A stretch of DNA of 64,000 nucleotides from NCBI GenBank assembly GCA_913065125.1, contig CAJYAG010000003.1:1-64000 (forward strand), given 5' to 3'. Positions 17,557 to 26,344 of the stretch are shown here, one piece after another. The notes beneath the pieces were generated by a model. It was not told the DNA's origin and searched no databases. It worked only from the letters and a program-made list of their open reading frames with translations. The stretch comes from an uncultured Flavobacteriaceae bacterium. GTDB lineage: Bacteria > Bacteroidota > Bacteroidia > Flavobacteriales > Flavobacteriaceae. A program made the position numbers and the translations under genes. Each line of letters opens with the position of its first letter. Position 1 is the first letter of the stretch.

Positions 17557-18678
17557 TTATTTTTTAGTGTTATTGATTTTTTTACGATGAATTAATCCGT
17601 TTTCACTGATTGAATATAGGATGTTTTTTTGTGTGTTTTGCGTTTGCAAAGTAAAACCTGTATGCGTTTTTAAAAAGGAGGCATTGATAGTTTCTTTATT
17701 TATTTTTATAGGTTCAAACTGAACTTGAAATCCAGTTTTTTCTTTTTTTAAATAATTTAATTTTTTAAAAGCGATATTTCTATATAAGGCATACGTTACT
17801 TGTTCTGTTAACACATCTGTTTGATGTTTAAATTCTATTTGTTCTGTAGGATTATTATCAGAAAAATGAATATATCCCCAGTTTTCTGGCAAATGCATAT
17901 TAATGGCACCTTGATTAGACCAAACCCAATTGTATTCTGGTAAGAATTTATTGTTTATTTTTTTTCTGGAGTACTTTCCATTTGTAATATCATGATTCCA
18001 TTGAACTCTAGAAAAGTTAATTCGCCATTGCTCACCATTTTTTGGTTTTGTTTTTGGGCGATTTTTTAACTCCGCAAAAGCACTTAACGGAATAGCCATT
18101 TCTACAGACCAAAAGGCATCAATGTCATCAGCATTGTTTACTGTTCCTTTGATAAAAACAGCCGTTTTTAATGTGTTTAAATTCCAGTTGTTTTTAGGTT
18201 TTCCACCCACATTATACGGTTTGTTTAAAACCAAATCCCAAACAGTGTTTAATGCATTGATTTCAATTTCTCCATAATTGTGTGTATCGTTAGACGGACT
18301 GATAAAGACCTCAAAATCGTTGTTGTAAAAAATGACTTGATCTCTTTTTGTGATGTCTCCCCAAATATGTTTTTCATGCAACTTTGCATAGACATATAAA
18401 AAGTTTTTATCCCAAAGCATTTTTACATTTGTTTGCTGATTTGGAATTTTAACGCCTTCAATATCGATAAAATTTGATGTAAATTTTGCATGTTTCCAAT
18501 CTTGCTCGTCTGCTTCTCCATCAATAATTAGTGCATTAGTTGTTTTGTAAACAACATACGTTTTTGGATTTATAATATCAGCATCCAAATTAATTGCAAT
18601 TGGTTTTTGTGTATTACAATTAGAAATTAAAAATGCTAAAAAGAGGACGCAGGTAAATTTAGAAAAATGGTTTTTCAA
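17557..18678 (-). CDS. CBM9-like carbohydrate-binding lipoprotein
   Basis: The 373-residue precursor has a lipobox near LISNC. Residues of about 40-260 fit the family 9 carbohydrate-binding-like fold: LIIDGEADEQDWKHA (the typical start), MLWDKNFLYVYAKLHE, DQVIFYNNDFEVFISP, YGEIEINALNTVWDL, WSVEMAIPLSAF and WRINFSRVQW. The C-terminal 90 residues are unassigned. It is the first gene of a two-gene unit with the GHL10-type hydrolase. Its ligand is unknown. Confidence 0.85.
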   Translation of the reverse strand: MKNHFSKFTCVLFLAFLISNCNTQKPIAINLDADIINPKTYVVYKTTNALIIDGEADEQDWKHAKFTSNFIDIEGVKIPNQQTNVKMLWDKNFLYVYAKLHEKHIWGDITKRDQVIFYNNDFEVFISPSNDTHNYGEIEINALNTVWDLVLNKPYNVGGKPKNNWNLNTLKTAVFIKGTVNNADDIDAFWSVEMAIPLSAFAELKNRPKTKPKNGEQWRINFSRVQWNHDITNGKYSRKKINNKFLPEYNWVWSNQGAINMHLPENWGYIHFSDNNPTEQIEFKHQTDVLTEQVTYALYRNIAFKKLNYLKKEKTGFQVQFEPIKINKETINASFLKTHTGFTLQTQNTQKNILYSISENGLIHRKKINNTKK

Positions 18679-18820
18679 GTTGAATTTTATTTTGATGACA
18701 GCTAAGATAATAAATAGGTGCTTTTAAATAATAATATTATGCAAATCAATCACAAAATATGTAACTTTACATCTGTAAAAAGTATAAAAAGAGTTCTTAT
18801 TTTTCAATTAAATAGTCACA

Positions 18821-20563
18821 ATGGAAAATCATTTAGAATTGAATGAAGTCACCAAAAAACTACCAAAGCATTTACACAAGTTTATTGTAAAACAGCCGTA
18901 CGAAGAATACACAGCACAAAATCAAGCAGTTTGGCGTTATGTAATGCGATTAAATATAGATTATTTAAAGCGTGTTGCGCATAAATCGTATGCAAAAGGT
19001 TTGAAAAAAACAGGAATTTCTGTTGATTCAATTCCGCATATGGAAGGAATGAACAGGATTTTAAAAGAAATTGGTTGGGCCGCTGTTTCTGTAGACGGAT
19101 TTATTCCACCAAATGCTTTTATGGAATTTCAAGCGTATAATGTATTGGTCATTGCTTCTGATATGAGAACTATAAATCATATAGAGTATACGCCAGCTCC
19201 AGATATCATTCACGAAGCCGCGGGTCATGCGCCCATTATTGCAAACCCAGAGTATGCAGAATATTTAAGACGATTTGGAGAAATCGGAAGCAAAGCAATT
19301 TCATCATCAAAAGATTATGAAATGTATGAGGCAATTCGATTGTTATCAATCTTAAAAGAAGATCCAAGTAGTACAGAAGAAGAAATTGGAGATGCTCAAA
19401 AAAAGGTAGAAGAATTACAGAATTCGATGGGCGAATTGTCTGAAATGGCACAAATAAGAAATTTACATTGGTGGACGGTAGAATATGGTTTGATTGGCAC
19501 AATAGATGAACCAAAAATTTATGGAGCTGGGTTACTTTCTTCTATCGGAGAAAGCGCTTGGTGTTTAACAGATCAAGTAAAAAAGATACCGTATTCTTTA
19601 GAAGCTGCTAATATTAATTTTGATATTACAAAACCCCAACCACAATTATTTGTGACACCAAATTTTGCTGAATTAAGTTTGGTGTTAGAGCAGTTTGCCA
19701 ATACAATGGCAATAAGAAAAGGTGGGTTAAATGGAGTGAAAAAATTAATAGATTCTAAAAATTTAGGAACCATTGAATTAAGCACTGGTTTACAAATTTC
19801 AGGAAATTTTTCTAATGTCATAGAGTTTGAAAACAAACCAATTTATATTCAGACTACCGGTAAAACCGCTTTGTCAAATAGAGATAAAGAATTAATTGGC
19901 CATGGAGTTGAATATCATGCAGAAGGATTTGGAAGTCCGATTGGGAAACTAAAAGGAATTAATATTCCAATTGAAAACATGAGCCCGAGAGATTTAGAAG
20001 CATACGGAATTTATGAGGGAAAACAAACAACTTTAGAATTTGAAGGCGGAATAAAAGTAGTAGGAAAAGTAATTACTGGTACAAGAGATTTGCGAGGAAA
20101 AATCCAATTAATTTCTTTTAAAGATTGTACGGTAACATATCAAGATACTGTGTTGTTTGATCCTTCTTGGGGTGTTTATGACATGGCAGTTGGTAAAGAG
20201 ATAGTTTCTGCTTATGCTGGTCCAGCTTCTGTACTTTCTTTTACAGATGTTAATAAGGTTTCTGAAACTAAAACTCATAAGATTAACTACTCAGATGCTG
20301 ATAAAGAATTGTATGCTTTGTATCAAAAAGTCAGAGATTTTAGAAAGAAAAATAATGTTTCAGAAAAGAATATAGAAGAAATTTTTAATGTACTTATTAG
20401 AAAATTTTCTTCAGATTGGTTGTTGTTATTAGAACTTTATGAACTTTCTGTAAAGTTTAATTTTTCTATTCAAAAAAGTGTATTAAAGAAGCTCGAAGAA
20501 TTAAAATGTAACAAAAGCTACACAACACTTATAGAAAAAGGTATAGTTTTGTGCAAAAATTAA
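18821..20563 (+). CDS. Biopterin-dependent aromatic amino acid hydroxylase (phenylalanine-4-hydroxylase), long form
   Basis: The catalytic domain has iron ligands H131 and H136 in PDIIHEAAGHAP and the Glu in WWTVEYGLIG (E221). About 45 extra, largely charged residues (around 160-205) lie between them compared with short bacterial enzymes. PDEP-like binding features and GAGLLSSIGE follow. The whole protein is 580 residues; the last 250 or so form a beta-rich plus helical extension that bacterial PheH (about 270-300 residues) lacks. Likely reaction: L-Phe to L-Tyr with tetrahydropterin and O2. A rhodanese gene follows after 24 bases. Tyr or Trp as substrate cannot be excluded. Confidence 0.9.
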   Translation: MENHLELNEVTKKLPKHLHKFIVKQPYEEYTAQNQAVWRYVMRLNIDYLKRVAHKSYAKGLKKTGISVDSIPHMEGMNRILKEIGWAAVSVDGFIPPNAFMEFQAYNVLVIASDMRTINHIEYTPAPDIIHEAAGHAPIIANPEYAEYLRRFGEIGSKAISSSKDYEMYEAIRLLSILKEDPSSTEEEIGDAQKKVEELQNSMGELSEMAQIRNLHWWTVEYGLIGTIDEPKIYGAGLLSSIGESAWCLTDQVKKIPYSLEAANINFDITKPQPQLFVTPNFAELSLVLEQFANTMAIRKGGLNGVKKLIDSKNLGTIELSTGLQISGNFSNVIEFENKPIYIQTTGKTALSNRDKELIGHGVEYHAEGFGSPIGKLKGINIPIENMSPRDLEAYGIYEGKQTTLEFEGGIKVVGKVITGTRDLRGKIQLISFKDCTVTYQDTVLFDPSWGVYDMAVGKEIVSAYAGPASVLSFTDVNKVSETKTHKINYSDADKELYALYQKVRDFRKKNNVSEKNIEEIFNVLIRKFSSDWLLLLELYELSVKFNFSIQKSVLKKLEELKCNKSYTTLIEKGIVLCKN

Positions 20564-20587
20564 AATTAACGATTAAAATAAATTTAC

Positions 20588-20896
20588 ATGGGATTTTTTG
20601 ACATGTTTAAAAGAAAAGATATGGGATTAGAAATTAAAGAATATTTAGATAAAGGCGCAGTTGTACTTGATGTAAGAACAAAAACAGAATGGGATCAAGG
20701 ACATTCTAACGGCGCTAAACATATTGTTTTAAATTTAATTCCGTTACAAATAGATGAAATTAAATCTTGGAATAAACCTGTAATTGCGGTTTGTTTAAGC
20801 GGAGGAAGAAGTGGGCAAGCTGTTCAGTTTTTAAAAAACAATGGAATAGATGCAATTAATGGCGGGCCTTGGCAAAATGTTGACCAACATCTTTAG
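20588..20896 (+). CDS. Rhodanese-like domain protein
   Basis: This 102-residue single rhodanese domain has VVLDVRTKTEWDQGHSNGAKHI (substrate-binding region) and the active-site loop VCLSGGRSG with catalytic Cys69. It should carry a persulfide or act in sulfur transfer in the cytosol. The stop codon shares two bases with the stop of the convergent membrane-protein gene (TTAG at 20893-20896). Confidence 0.9.
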   Translation: MGFFDMFKRKDMGLEIKEYLDKGAVVLDVRTKTEWDQGHSNGAKHIVLNLIPLQIDEIKSWNKPVIAVCLSGGRSGQAVQFLKNNGIDAINGGPWQNVDQHL

Positions 20897-21288
20897 TAAC
20901 CGTAATTATTAAATCCATTTTCTCTACGTCTTTTTAAACGTCTCATAATTTTTATAGTTGTTTCAACTTTTCTTAAAACAGAAAGAATTCCTCCTAATAA
21001 GGCTCCAGTAAAGGCACCCATTGTTAGTGGATCAAAATTATGTCCTGTAATTAAATACTTAAGAAAGAATACCATCATTCCAATCAGTATAGAAACTAAA
21101 AATATTTGAAGTTTAGATTTTGATAAGTGGGCGTAAATTCCGCAAAAGAATCCTGTAACAATTGAAGTTGCAGTAATTTTAGTCCAAAATATTTCAATTA
21201 ACTCCGTGTCGGAAGGCAAAAAGAAACTTGTAGTAAAAAGACCAATTATGCAGCCAATAATAATTCCAATTAATATTTTTTGAATCAT
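20893..21288 (-). CDS. Hypothetical four-TM membrane protein
   Basis: The 131-residue protein has hydrophobic segments at about residues 4-24, 38-56, 60-82 and 89-105, and a strongly basic tail (KIMRRLKRRREN) that should be cytoplasmic. It contains no recognisable catalytic motif. It lies downstream of the response regulator gene on the minus strand in the sense of position but is separately started. Function unknown. Confidence 0.65.
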   Translation of the reverse strand: MIQKILIGIIIGCIIGLFTTSFFLPSDTELIEIFWTKITATSIVTGFFCGIYAHLSKSKLQIFLVSILIGMMVFFLKYLITGHNFDPLTMGAFTGALLGGILSVLRKVETTIKIMRRLKRRRENGFNNYGY

Positions 21289-21343
21289 TTTTTTATCGGG
21301 GAAATTAATACTTGATAAATTTAGTGAAAATTATTTTAATAAC

Positions 21344-21997
21344 TTAAATTAATTTATGTTGTTGTGCTTTAATTACGGCTTCCATTTTATTATGAACATG
21401 TAATTTTTTGTAAATGTTCTCTATATGTTTACGTACGGTTGCTGGAGAAATGATTAAATTCCCTGCAATATCATTGTATTTTAAGCCTTTACTTAAGTGC
21501 TCTAAAATTTCTGTTTCTCTTTTACTTAAGGAAATTTCTTCTGAATTTAATTCATTGTTTTCTACAGAACCTGGGTTTCTAAGTAAATTAAGTGTTTTTA
21601 AAGCGATACTTGGAGACATGGGCGCTCCGCCTTCTAAAACTTCTATAATACTTTTGTGAAGCTTTTCTGCTTCAATTTCTTTTAGTAAGTAGCCATTTGC
21701 TCCAGCTTTTATTGCGTTGAAAATATAATCATCATCATCTAAAACAGTTAGCATAATTATTTTGATATGAGGATATTTATTTTTTACAATCTCTGTAGCC
21801 TTGATTCCGTCCATTACTGGCATTTGAATATCCATTAAGATTACATCCAAATGATGATTTTCCTCTAAAGTTCCAATCAATTCAGCACCATTCTTTGCTG
21901 TAAATTTATGATTGATATCGTTAAAGAAAGAAAGTTTTTCTTCGATAGCTTTTCCCAAAAAATAGTTATCTTCAGTAATGGCTAATTTAATACTCAT
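21344..21997 (-). CDS. NarL/FixJ-family response regulator
   Basis: The receiver domain (about residues 1-120) has phospho-acceptor D56 in VILMDIQMP, acidic ED at 9-10, the Thr in MLTVLDD and the Lys in YLLKEIE. The C-terminal LuxR-type HTH (about residues 150-215) has SKRETEILEHLSKG and PATVRKHIENIYKKL. It is the cognate regulator of the TPR histidine kinase encoded 56 bases upstream. Confidence 0.95.
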   Translation of the reverse strand: MSIKLAITEDNYFLGKAIEEKLSFFNDINHKFTAKNGAELIGTLEENHHLDVILMDIQMPVMDGIKATEIVKNKYPHIKIIMLTVLDDDDYIFNAIKAGANGYLLKEIEAEKLHKSIIEVLEGGAPMSPSIALKTLNLLRNPGSVENNELNSEEISLSKRETEILEHLSKGLKYNDIAGNLIISPATVRKHIENIYKKLHVHNKMEAVIKAQQHKLI

Positions 21998-22053
21998 AAT
22001 AGTTGATTTTCATCAAATATAACTCTTATTGTTTGGAAAATAGATTAGTAATA

Positions 22054-24009
22054 TTACGTATTTAAGCTAAAAAGAATGCTTGTTCCTATATTTAATTTAG
22101 TGTTTATTATTATTTCGCCATTAACTTCACGCATTCTTTTCTCCATATTACTTAAGCCATTTCCTAAAATTATAGAATTCTTATCAAAGCCTTTTCCGTT
22201 GTCTTTTATAACGATTTTTAGTTGATTTTTTTCTTCAAAAAGGTCAATTTTTATTTCTGATGCTTCTGCATATTTAATTGCGTTATTAATTGCTTCTTGT
22301 ACAACTCTAAATAGATTTATACCAACCAAAGAAGTAAATTTTTTATTCGGATTTATGGAATTGTTTAAAAGAAATTCGGTGTTTTCTGTTGCTGTTTTTG
22401 CTTTTTCAATAAACGATAAAATCCGTGCATGTAAATCTTCAATAGTAATTTCTGATTTATTCATTGCCCAGATGGTGTCGCGGAGCTGAAAAATGGTATC
22501 TGAAGTAAACGAGCTAATTGAAGAAAGTTTATTTTTTAGTTTTTCGTTTGCATCCTTGGTAACAAATTTTAGATTATCAATTGAAGAAATAATAAATGTA
22601 AGCTGAGAGCCAATATTATCGTGTAAATCTCTAGAAATCCGCAAGCGTTGTTCTTGCAGTTGGTTTTGTGTTTTAATGATTGCAAGCGCATCTTTTAAAT
22701 CGATTTCTTTTTCTAGTTGCTCTCTTTTTAGTTTATTTCTTTTATAAAAACCGTAATAAAGTACGCCTAATATTAATAAAATTGCTGTAATCAAAATGGC
22801 GTATAAGTTTCTGTTTTTCACTTTAAGTTTACTCTCTAATAATTGTTCTTTTTGGATTGCAATTTCTTTTTCCTTTTTTTCGGTTTCGTATTTGGTTTCT
22901 ATTTCTGTAATTTGTTTGGTAACATTTTCGTTTCTAATTACGTCATTTAAATCGTCGTATTTTTTTTGATAAAATACGGTGCTGTCGGGTTGCTTTAGAA
23001 AACTTTTTAATTGTAGTAAGCCTCTATAACTACTAAGTTCTAGTTCTTTTGCTCCAATTTTTTTTGCTAATGTAGCGCCTTCGAAATAATAGTTTTCAGC
23101 TTTTTTAAACTGACCAATTTCAAAATAGATTGTACCTAGGTTTCCAATTACACTTGCAAGTCCAAAATCATCACTTAGTTTTTTTCTAATATCATATGCT
23201 TTTTGATAATAAACCAATGCTTGTTTGATGTTGTTTTCTTCTTTATAAATATTACCATAATTGTTATAAACGATAGACAACTGACGAATCAAATTATTTT
23301 TTTCTGCGATAGGTATTGCAAGATTGTAATATTTTTTAGAATTTTTAAAGTCTAAAAGTTGTTGATAAACATTACCAATATTTATATAAGATTCTGATAA
23401 TTCATTTGGTGTTTTAGTAATTTCTCTACCTTTTAAAACATTAAAATGCATTTCTAACGCTTTGTCGTATTGCTTCAAGTTTAAATAAATATTAGCAATG
23501 TTGTTTTGATTTATAGCAACAAACCTTGGCATTTCTAAAGATTCATAAACCCTTAAAGAGGCATTGTTATAGAACAATGCAGAGTCTAGTGTTGAGGTTT
23601 GCTGAAATGTAATTCCTATTTTAGAATATAAACCAGCAATGCCAACAGAATCATTTAATTTTTTTCTAATTTTTAAAGATTTGTTGTAGTAAGTAATAGC
23701 AGAATCAAAACGAGAAGTTCTGTAAAAAATAATCCCGAGATCATTGTACGATTGTCCAATTCCTTTTTGATTATTTGTTTTTAAAGCTAATTGTAAGCCT
23801 TTTTTTGTGTAAAAATAGGAAGAATCAATATTTACATTCCCATAATACCAGCCTAAATCTCCGAGTAATTTAATTTTTAGAGAATCGGTAACTTGTTTAC
23901 CTTTTAGCTGTTTTTTTATGGTTTCGATCTGTTTTTGTTGACCATAAAAAGTTGTAGAAATACAACATAAAACAACAAAACATAAAGCGGTTAATCTCTT
24001 GTGATACAT
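22054..24009 (-). CDS. TPR-containing sensor histidine kinase (HisKA_3 type)
   Basis: The 651-residue protein has a signal peptide (FYGQQ end) and about six periplasmic TPRs (for example AGLYSKIGITFQQTSTLDSA, LASVIGNLGTIYFEIGQFKKA). A TM helix lies at about residues 398-418, followed by a short coiled coil. The DHp motif is RISRDLHDNIGSQL and the HATPase domain has QEAINNAIKYA (N box), DNGKGFD and GNGLSNMEKRM (G boxes). This is the NarX/DesK-like class paired with NarL-type regulators. The start overlaps the small coiled-coil gene upstream by 19 bases, so translation is probably coupled. Confidence 0.95.
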   Translation of the reverse strand: MYHKRLTALCFVVLCCISTTFYGQQKQIETIKKQLKGKQVTDSLKIKLLGDLGWYYGNVNIDSSYFYTKKGLQLALKTNNQKGIGQSYNDLGIIFYRTSRFDSAITYYNKSLKIRKKLNDSVGIAGLYSKIGITFQQTSTLDSALFYNNASLRVYESLEMPRFVAINQNNIANIYLNLKQYDKALEMHFNVLKGREITKTPNELSESYINIGNVYQQLLDFKNSKKYYNLAIPIAEKNNLIRQLSIVYNNYGNIYKEENNIKQALVYYQKAYDIRKKLSDDFGLASVIGNLGTIYFEIGQFKKAENYYFEGATLAKKIGAKELELSSYRGLLQLKSFLKQPDSTVFYQKKYDDLNDVIRNENVTKQITEIETKYETEKKEKEIAIQKEQLLESKLKVKNRNLYAILITAILLILGVLYYGFYKRNKLKREQLEKEIDLKDALAIIKTQNQLQEQRLRISRDLHDNIGSQLTFIISSIDNLKFVTKDANEKLKNKLSSISSFTSDTIFQLRDTIWAMNKSEITIEDLHARILSFIEKAKTATENTEFLLNNSINPNKKFTSLVGINLFRVVQEAINNAIKYAEASEIKIDLFEEKNQLKIVIKDNGKGFDKNSIILGNGLSNMEKRMREVNGEIIINTKLNIGTSILFSLNT

Positions 24010-24284
24010 TCTATTAATTCTTTAAAAGAGAAATCTAAAGTTACTATTTTTGTTTTTATTATACTTAATTTTAGTTGGGTGTTTTTATTTAGTTCATTTA
24101 CTTTTACTTCTTCTGAATCAAATTTTTTTAAAATACTTTTTTCTTCTTCAATCTGATTGCGTAATAATTGTATTTGAATTACTGCTGATTTCTTCGTTTT
24201 AAGTATTTCTATATATTGAAATATTCCAAAAGAAAAAACAAAAAAGGTCAAACAAATAAGTAGTATAAAATTGTCTTGAATCAT
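23991..24284 (-). CDS. Small membrane coiled-coil protein, overlapping the kinase gene
   Basis: This 97-residue protein has one N-terminal TM helix (about residues 7-27) and a cytoplasmic or periplasmic coiled coil (QIQLLRNQIEEEKSILKKF and beyond). Its 3' end overlaps the kinase start by 19 bases. I recognise no family. Its position as first gene of the kinase-regulator unit suggests a partner or accessory sensor, which is inference. The downstream frame is genuine, since no part of it is a shadow of another gene. Confidence 0.6.
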   Translation of the reverse strand: MIQDNFILLICLTFFVFSFGIFQYIEILKTKKSAVIQIQLLRNQIEEEKSILKKFDSEEVKVNELNKNTQLKLSIIKTKIVTLDFSFKELIECITRD

Positions 24285-24299
24285 GGGAGATGTTTTTGT

Positions 24300-25622
24300 T
24301 TATTCTAAATAAAACCCAGTGGTTTTACCATTAAAAGTCATGTTTAACATACCTGCTAAATACAGATCTCTAGAAGCTATAAATTTCTTCTTATAATTGA
24401 TAGAAAAAGCAATAGTGGTTGTTTTGGTGGTAGATTTTAATGACCAAAAATTATATTCTTCTAAGCTAGAATACGCAATAACTTTATAGGTGTCTGTATA
24501 TGTTTTGCCACCAAAAGCATAAGAAATTTTTACAGTACTATTTTTAGACATTCTATCATTATCTGTAACAGTAATCGTAACTTCTCCTCCAAGTGTGTTT
24601 ATTTTTTTATCTAAATTCACATAGTTAAAAACAAAATTTTTATTTTTAAATACTGGCATTTTTGGGTCTGATGTTGTTACGGTATTGGTATTTGTTGTTT
24701 TAGAGTATTTAACAATTGGAACAACATTTACATTGGCAAAATTCCCGTTTTTATGAATATAATTTTTGTCAAAATCTATACTTCCAGCTTTATCTCCATT
24801 GGTGAAAATTACTTCTCTGAAATAAAAATTATTAGTTGTATTGCTGTATTTATAATGTTTTTTTATCCAATTTTTTTTGTTGTCATATTCATAAGAATTG
24901 ATGCTGTTAGAAGCTGGTTTGTTTTTATAGATGGTACTTATTAAATTGTCATTTTTATCATATTTATAAGAAATATCGCTATTGCTATACTTAGATTTTG
25001 TTACATAACGATTGCTGATGTCTTTTTTGTAATACGTTGTATAAGTGCCAATAACATTGCCTGTTTTTGTATCGTAACTTTTTCGAGTTTTTGTTTTTTT
25101 GTTACCGTTATATGTGTAGTTTTCTCTAGCACTTAACTTCCCTTTAGAATCAAAACTTTCAACCCTAGTTAATCGCTCTTTTCTATCATAATAGTAATTG
25201 GAAATATATGTGTTTCCGTTTTCATAAATCGTTTCTTTTTTAGTTAAACTCCCGTAATTATTGTAGGTAAATTTATTATAACTTGAATAACTACTTTTTT
25301 TTGCACTAATATCTTGTGTACTTGTCATTCTCCCTTTTGTGTCGTAATTATATAAGGTTTCTGTTGTTGTGGAAGCACCAGAATAAGTACTATTATATTG
25401 AGAGAATCTTTGTGTTACATTGCCATCCTCATTATAAGTGTTAATGGTAGTAGAAACTTTTACAAAACCACCACTTCTTTCGTGATATGTATAATAATGT
25501 TCAATTGTTTTTGCTACTTTTTTGTGCAATTTTTGAGACTCTAGATTAAAAAGTTCAGACTGAGCATAATTGTTATTTGAGATAGCTAATACCCCAATGA
25601 ATAAGAAGATTATTTTTTTCAT
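24300..25622 (-). CDS. Secreted YD-repeat-like (RHS-like) protein
   Basis: The 440-residue precursor has a signal peptide ending near NYAQ. Residues of about 40-270 contain at least seven imperfect repeats built on YxYDxxGRxTxxxxx, e.g. YNYDTKGRMTSTQ, FTYNNYGSLTKKE, YYYDRKERLTRVE, YTYNGNKKTKTRK, YKYDKNDNLIST and YEYDNKKNWIKKH. The C-terminal third is a beta-rich domain of unknown type (TDNDRMSKNSTVKISYAFGG). No toxin domain is visible. It may form a beta-spiral shell-like or surface structure. It ends 15 bases before the small coiled-coil gene, so it could share that transcript with the two-component genes. Confidence 0.7.
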   Translation of the reverse strand: MKKIIFLFIGVLAISNNNYAQSELFNLESQKLHKKVAKTIEHYYTYHERSGGFVKVSTTINTYNEDGNVTQRFSQYNSTYSGASTTTETLYNYDTKGRMTSTQDISAKKSSYSSYNKFTYNNYGSLTKKETIYENGNTYISNYYYDRKERLTRVESFDSKGKLSARENYTYNGNKKTKTRKSYDTKTGNVIGTYTTYYKKDISNRYVTKSKYSNSDISYKYDKNDNLISTIYKNKPASNSINSYEYDNKKNWIKKHYKYSNTTNNFYFREVIFTNGDKAGSIDFDKNYIHKNGNFANVNVVPIVKYSKTTNTNTVTTSDPKMPVFKNKNFVFNYVNLDKKINTLGGEVTITVTDNDRMSKNSTVKISYAFGGKTYTDTYKVIAYSSLEEYNFWSLKSTTKTTTIAFSINYKKKFIASRDLYLAGMLNMTFNGKTTGFYLE

Positions 25623-25664
25623 GACCCTTGTTTTTAAGGTTTTTTTGATTTTATAAACTGTTTT

Positions 25665-25707
25665 AAAGGAGATGGCTAGATTTTACGAGTTGTTACTAGC
25701 CACCTTT
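25665..25707 (-). other. Hairpin in the leader of the YD-repeat gene
   Basis: TGGCTAG (25673-25679) pairs with CTAGCCA (25696-25702), extended by AAAGG (25665-25669) with CCTTT (25703-25707) across a 3-base bulge. The loop is 16 bases. No T run follows on either strand, so it is not a standard terminator. It lies 43-85 bases upstream of the minus-strand ATG at 25622. Confidence 0.4.
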
Positions 25708-25792
25708 AACCCTAAAAACAATCGTTGTTCTTTTTTAAAGTTTTTGCTGTTTTTTAAATTATGATTCAAAGTTGCTAATATTCAGGGCAAAA

Positions 25793-25818
25793 AAAAATAC
25801 GTCATCTGACGTATTTTT
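25793..25818 (-). terminator. Rho-independent terminator, probably bidirectional
   Basis: AAAAATACGTC (25793-25803) pairs with GACGTATTTTT (25808-25818) around a 4-base loop. Both flanks give U runs. It lies 21 bases beyond the stop of the minus-strand gene at 25839. Confidence 0.85.
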
Positions 25819-25838
25819 AGAATTAAAAACGAAAGAAA

Positions 25839-26342
25839 TTATAACCATAAAATTAATTTTTCGGCTTCATCTATTTTGTCTTCAGGAATTAAGATTCTAA
25901 ACTCATCATTTGTTGGCCCTTTTCGAGTAAGCCATTGTACATCAAATTCTAACAACTTTAAATTATTTTTTGCTTCAATAATTTTCATGCTTTTAACTCG
26001 CTTTTTTTTGTTTTGTAATTCAACAATATGATTGTTGATGTATAATTTTTCAAAAGTTATTTTTACTTCTGGATTTTTAACTCCTTCTTTTAAATGCCTG
26101 TAACTAAATGTCAACCGTAAAAAGGGAATTAAAATTGCAAACGGTACTGCAAATAATAACCCAATTACAAAAGTAGTTCCTCTCAAAACCATTAAACCTA
26201 ACGATGCTATTATTAGAATTCCAATACCAAAATAAATACTATCCTCTTTTTTGTTTCCTTTTTCAATTGTAACAAACTCGTCCCACTGTTTGGTTGTGTA
26301 TTTCCAATGAGCTAGTATTTTGATATGTTCGTCAGTATTCAC
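25839..26342 (-). CDS. Hypothetical membrane protein (two TM)
   Basis: The 167-residue protein has a soluble N-terminal stretch of about 33 residues, two adjacent TM helices (about residues 36-52 and 56-76) and a C-terminal beta-rich domain of about 80 residues. It has a PH-like or SdpI-like layout, but I cannot name the family. It begins 2 bases after the stop of the lipoprotein gene upstream and is followed by a strong terminator, so the pair is an operon. Confidence 0.65.
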   Translation of the reverse strand: MNTDEHIKILAHWKYTTKQWDEFVTIEKGNKKEDSIYFGIGILIIASLGLMVLRGTTFVIGLLFAVPFAILIPFLRLTFSYRHLKEGVKNPEVKITFEKLYINNHIVELQNKKKRVKSMKIIEAKNNLKLLEFDVQWLTRKGPTNDEFRILIPEDKIDEAEKLILWL

Positions 26343-26344
26343 GG

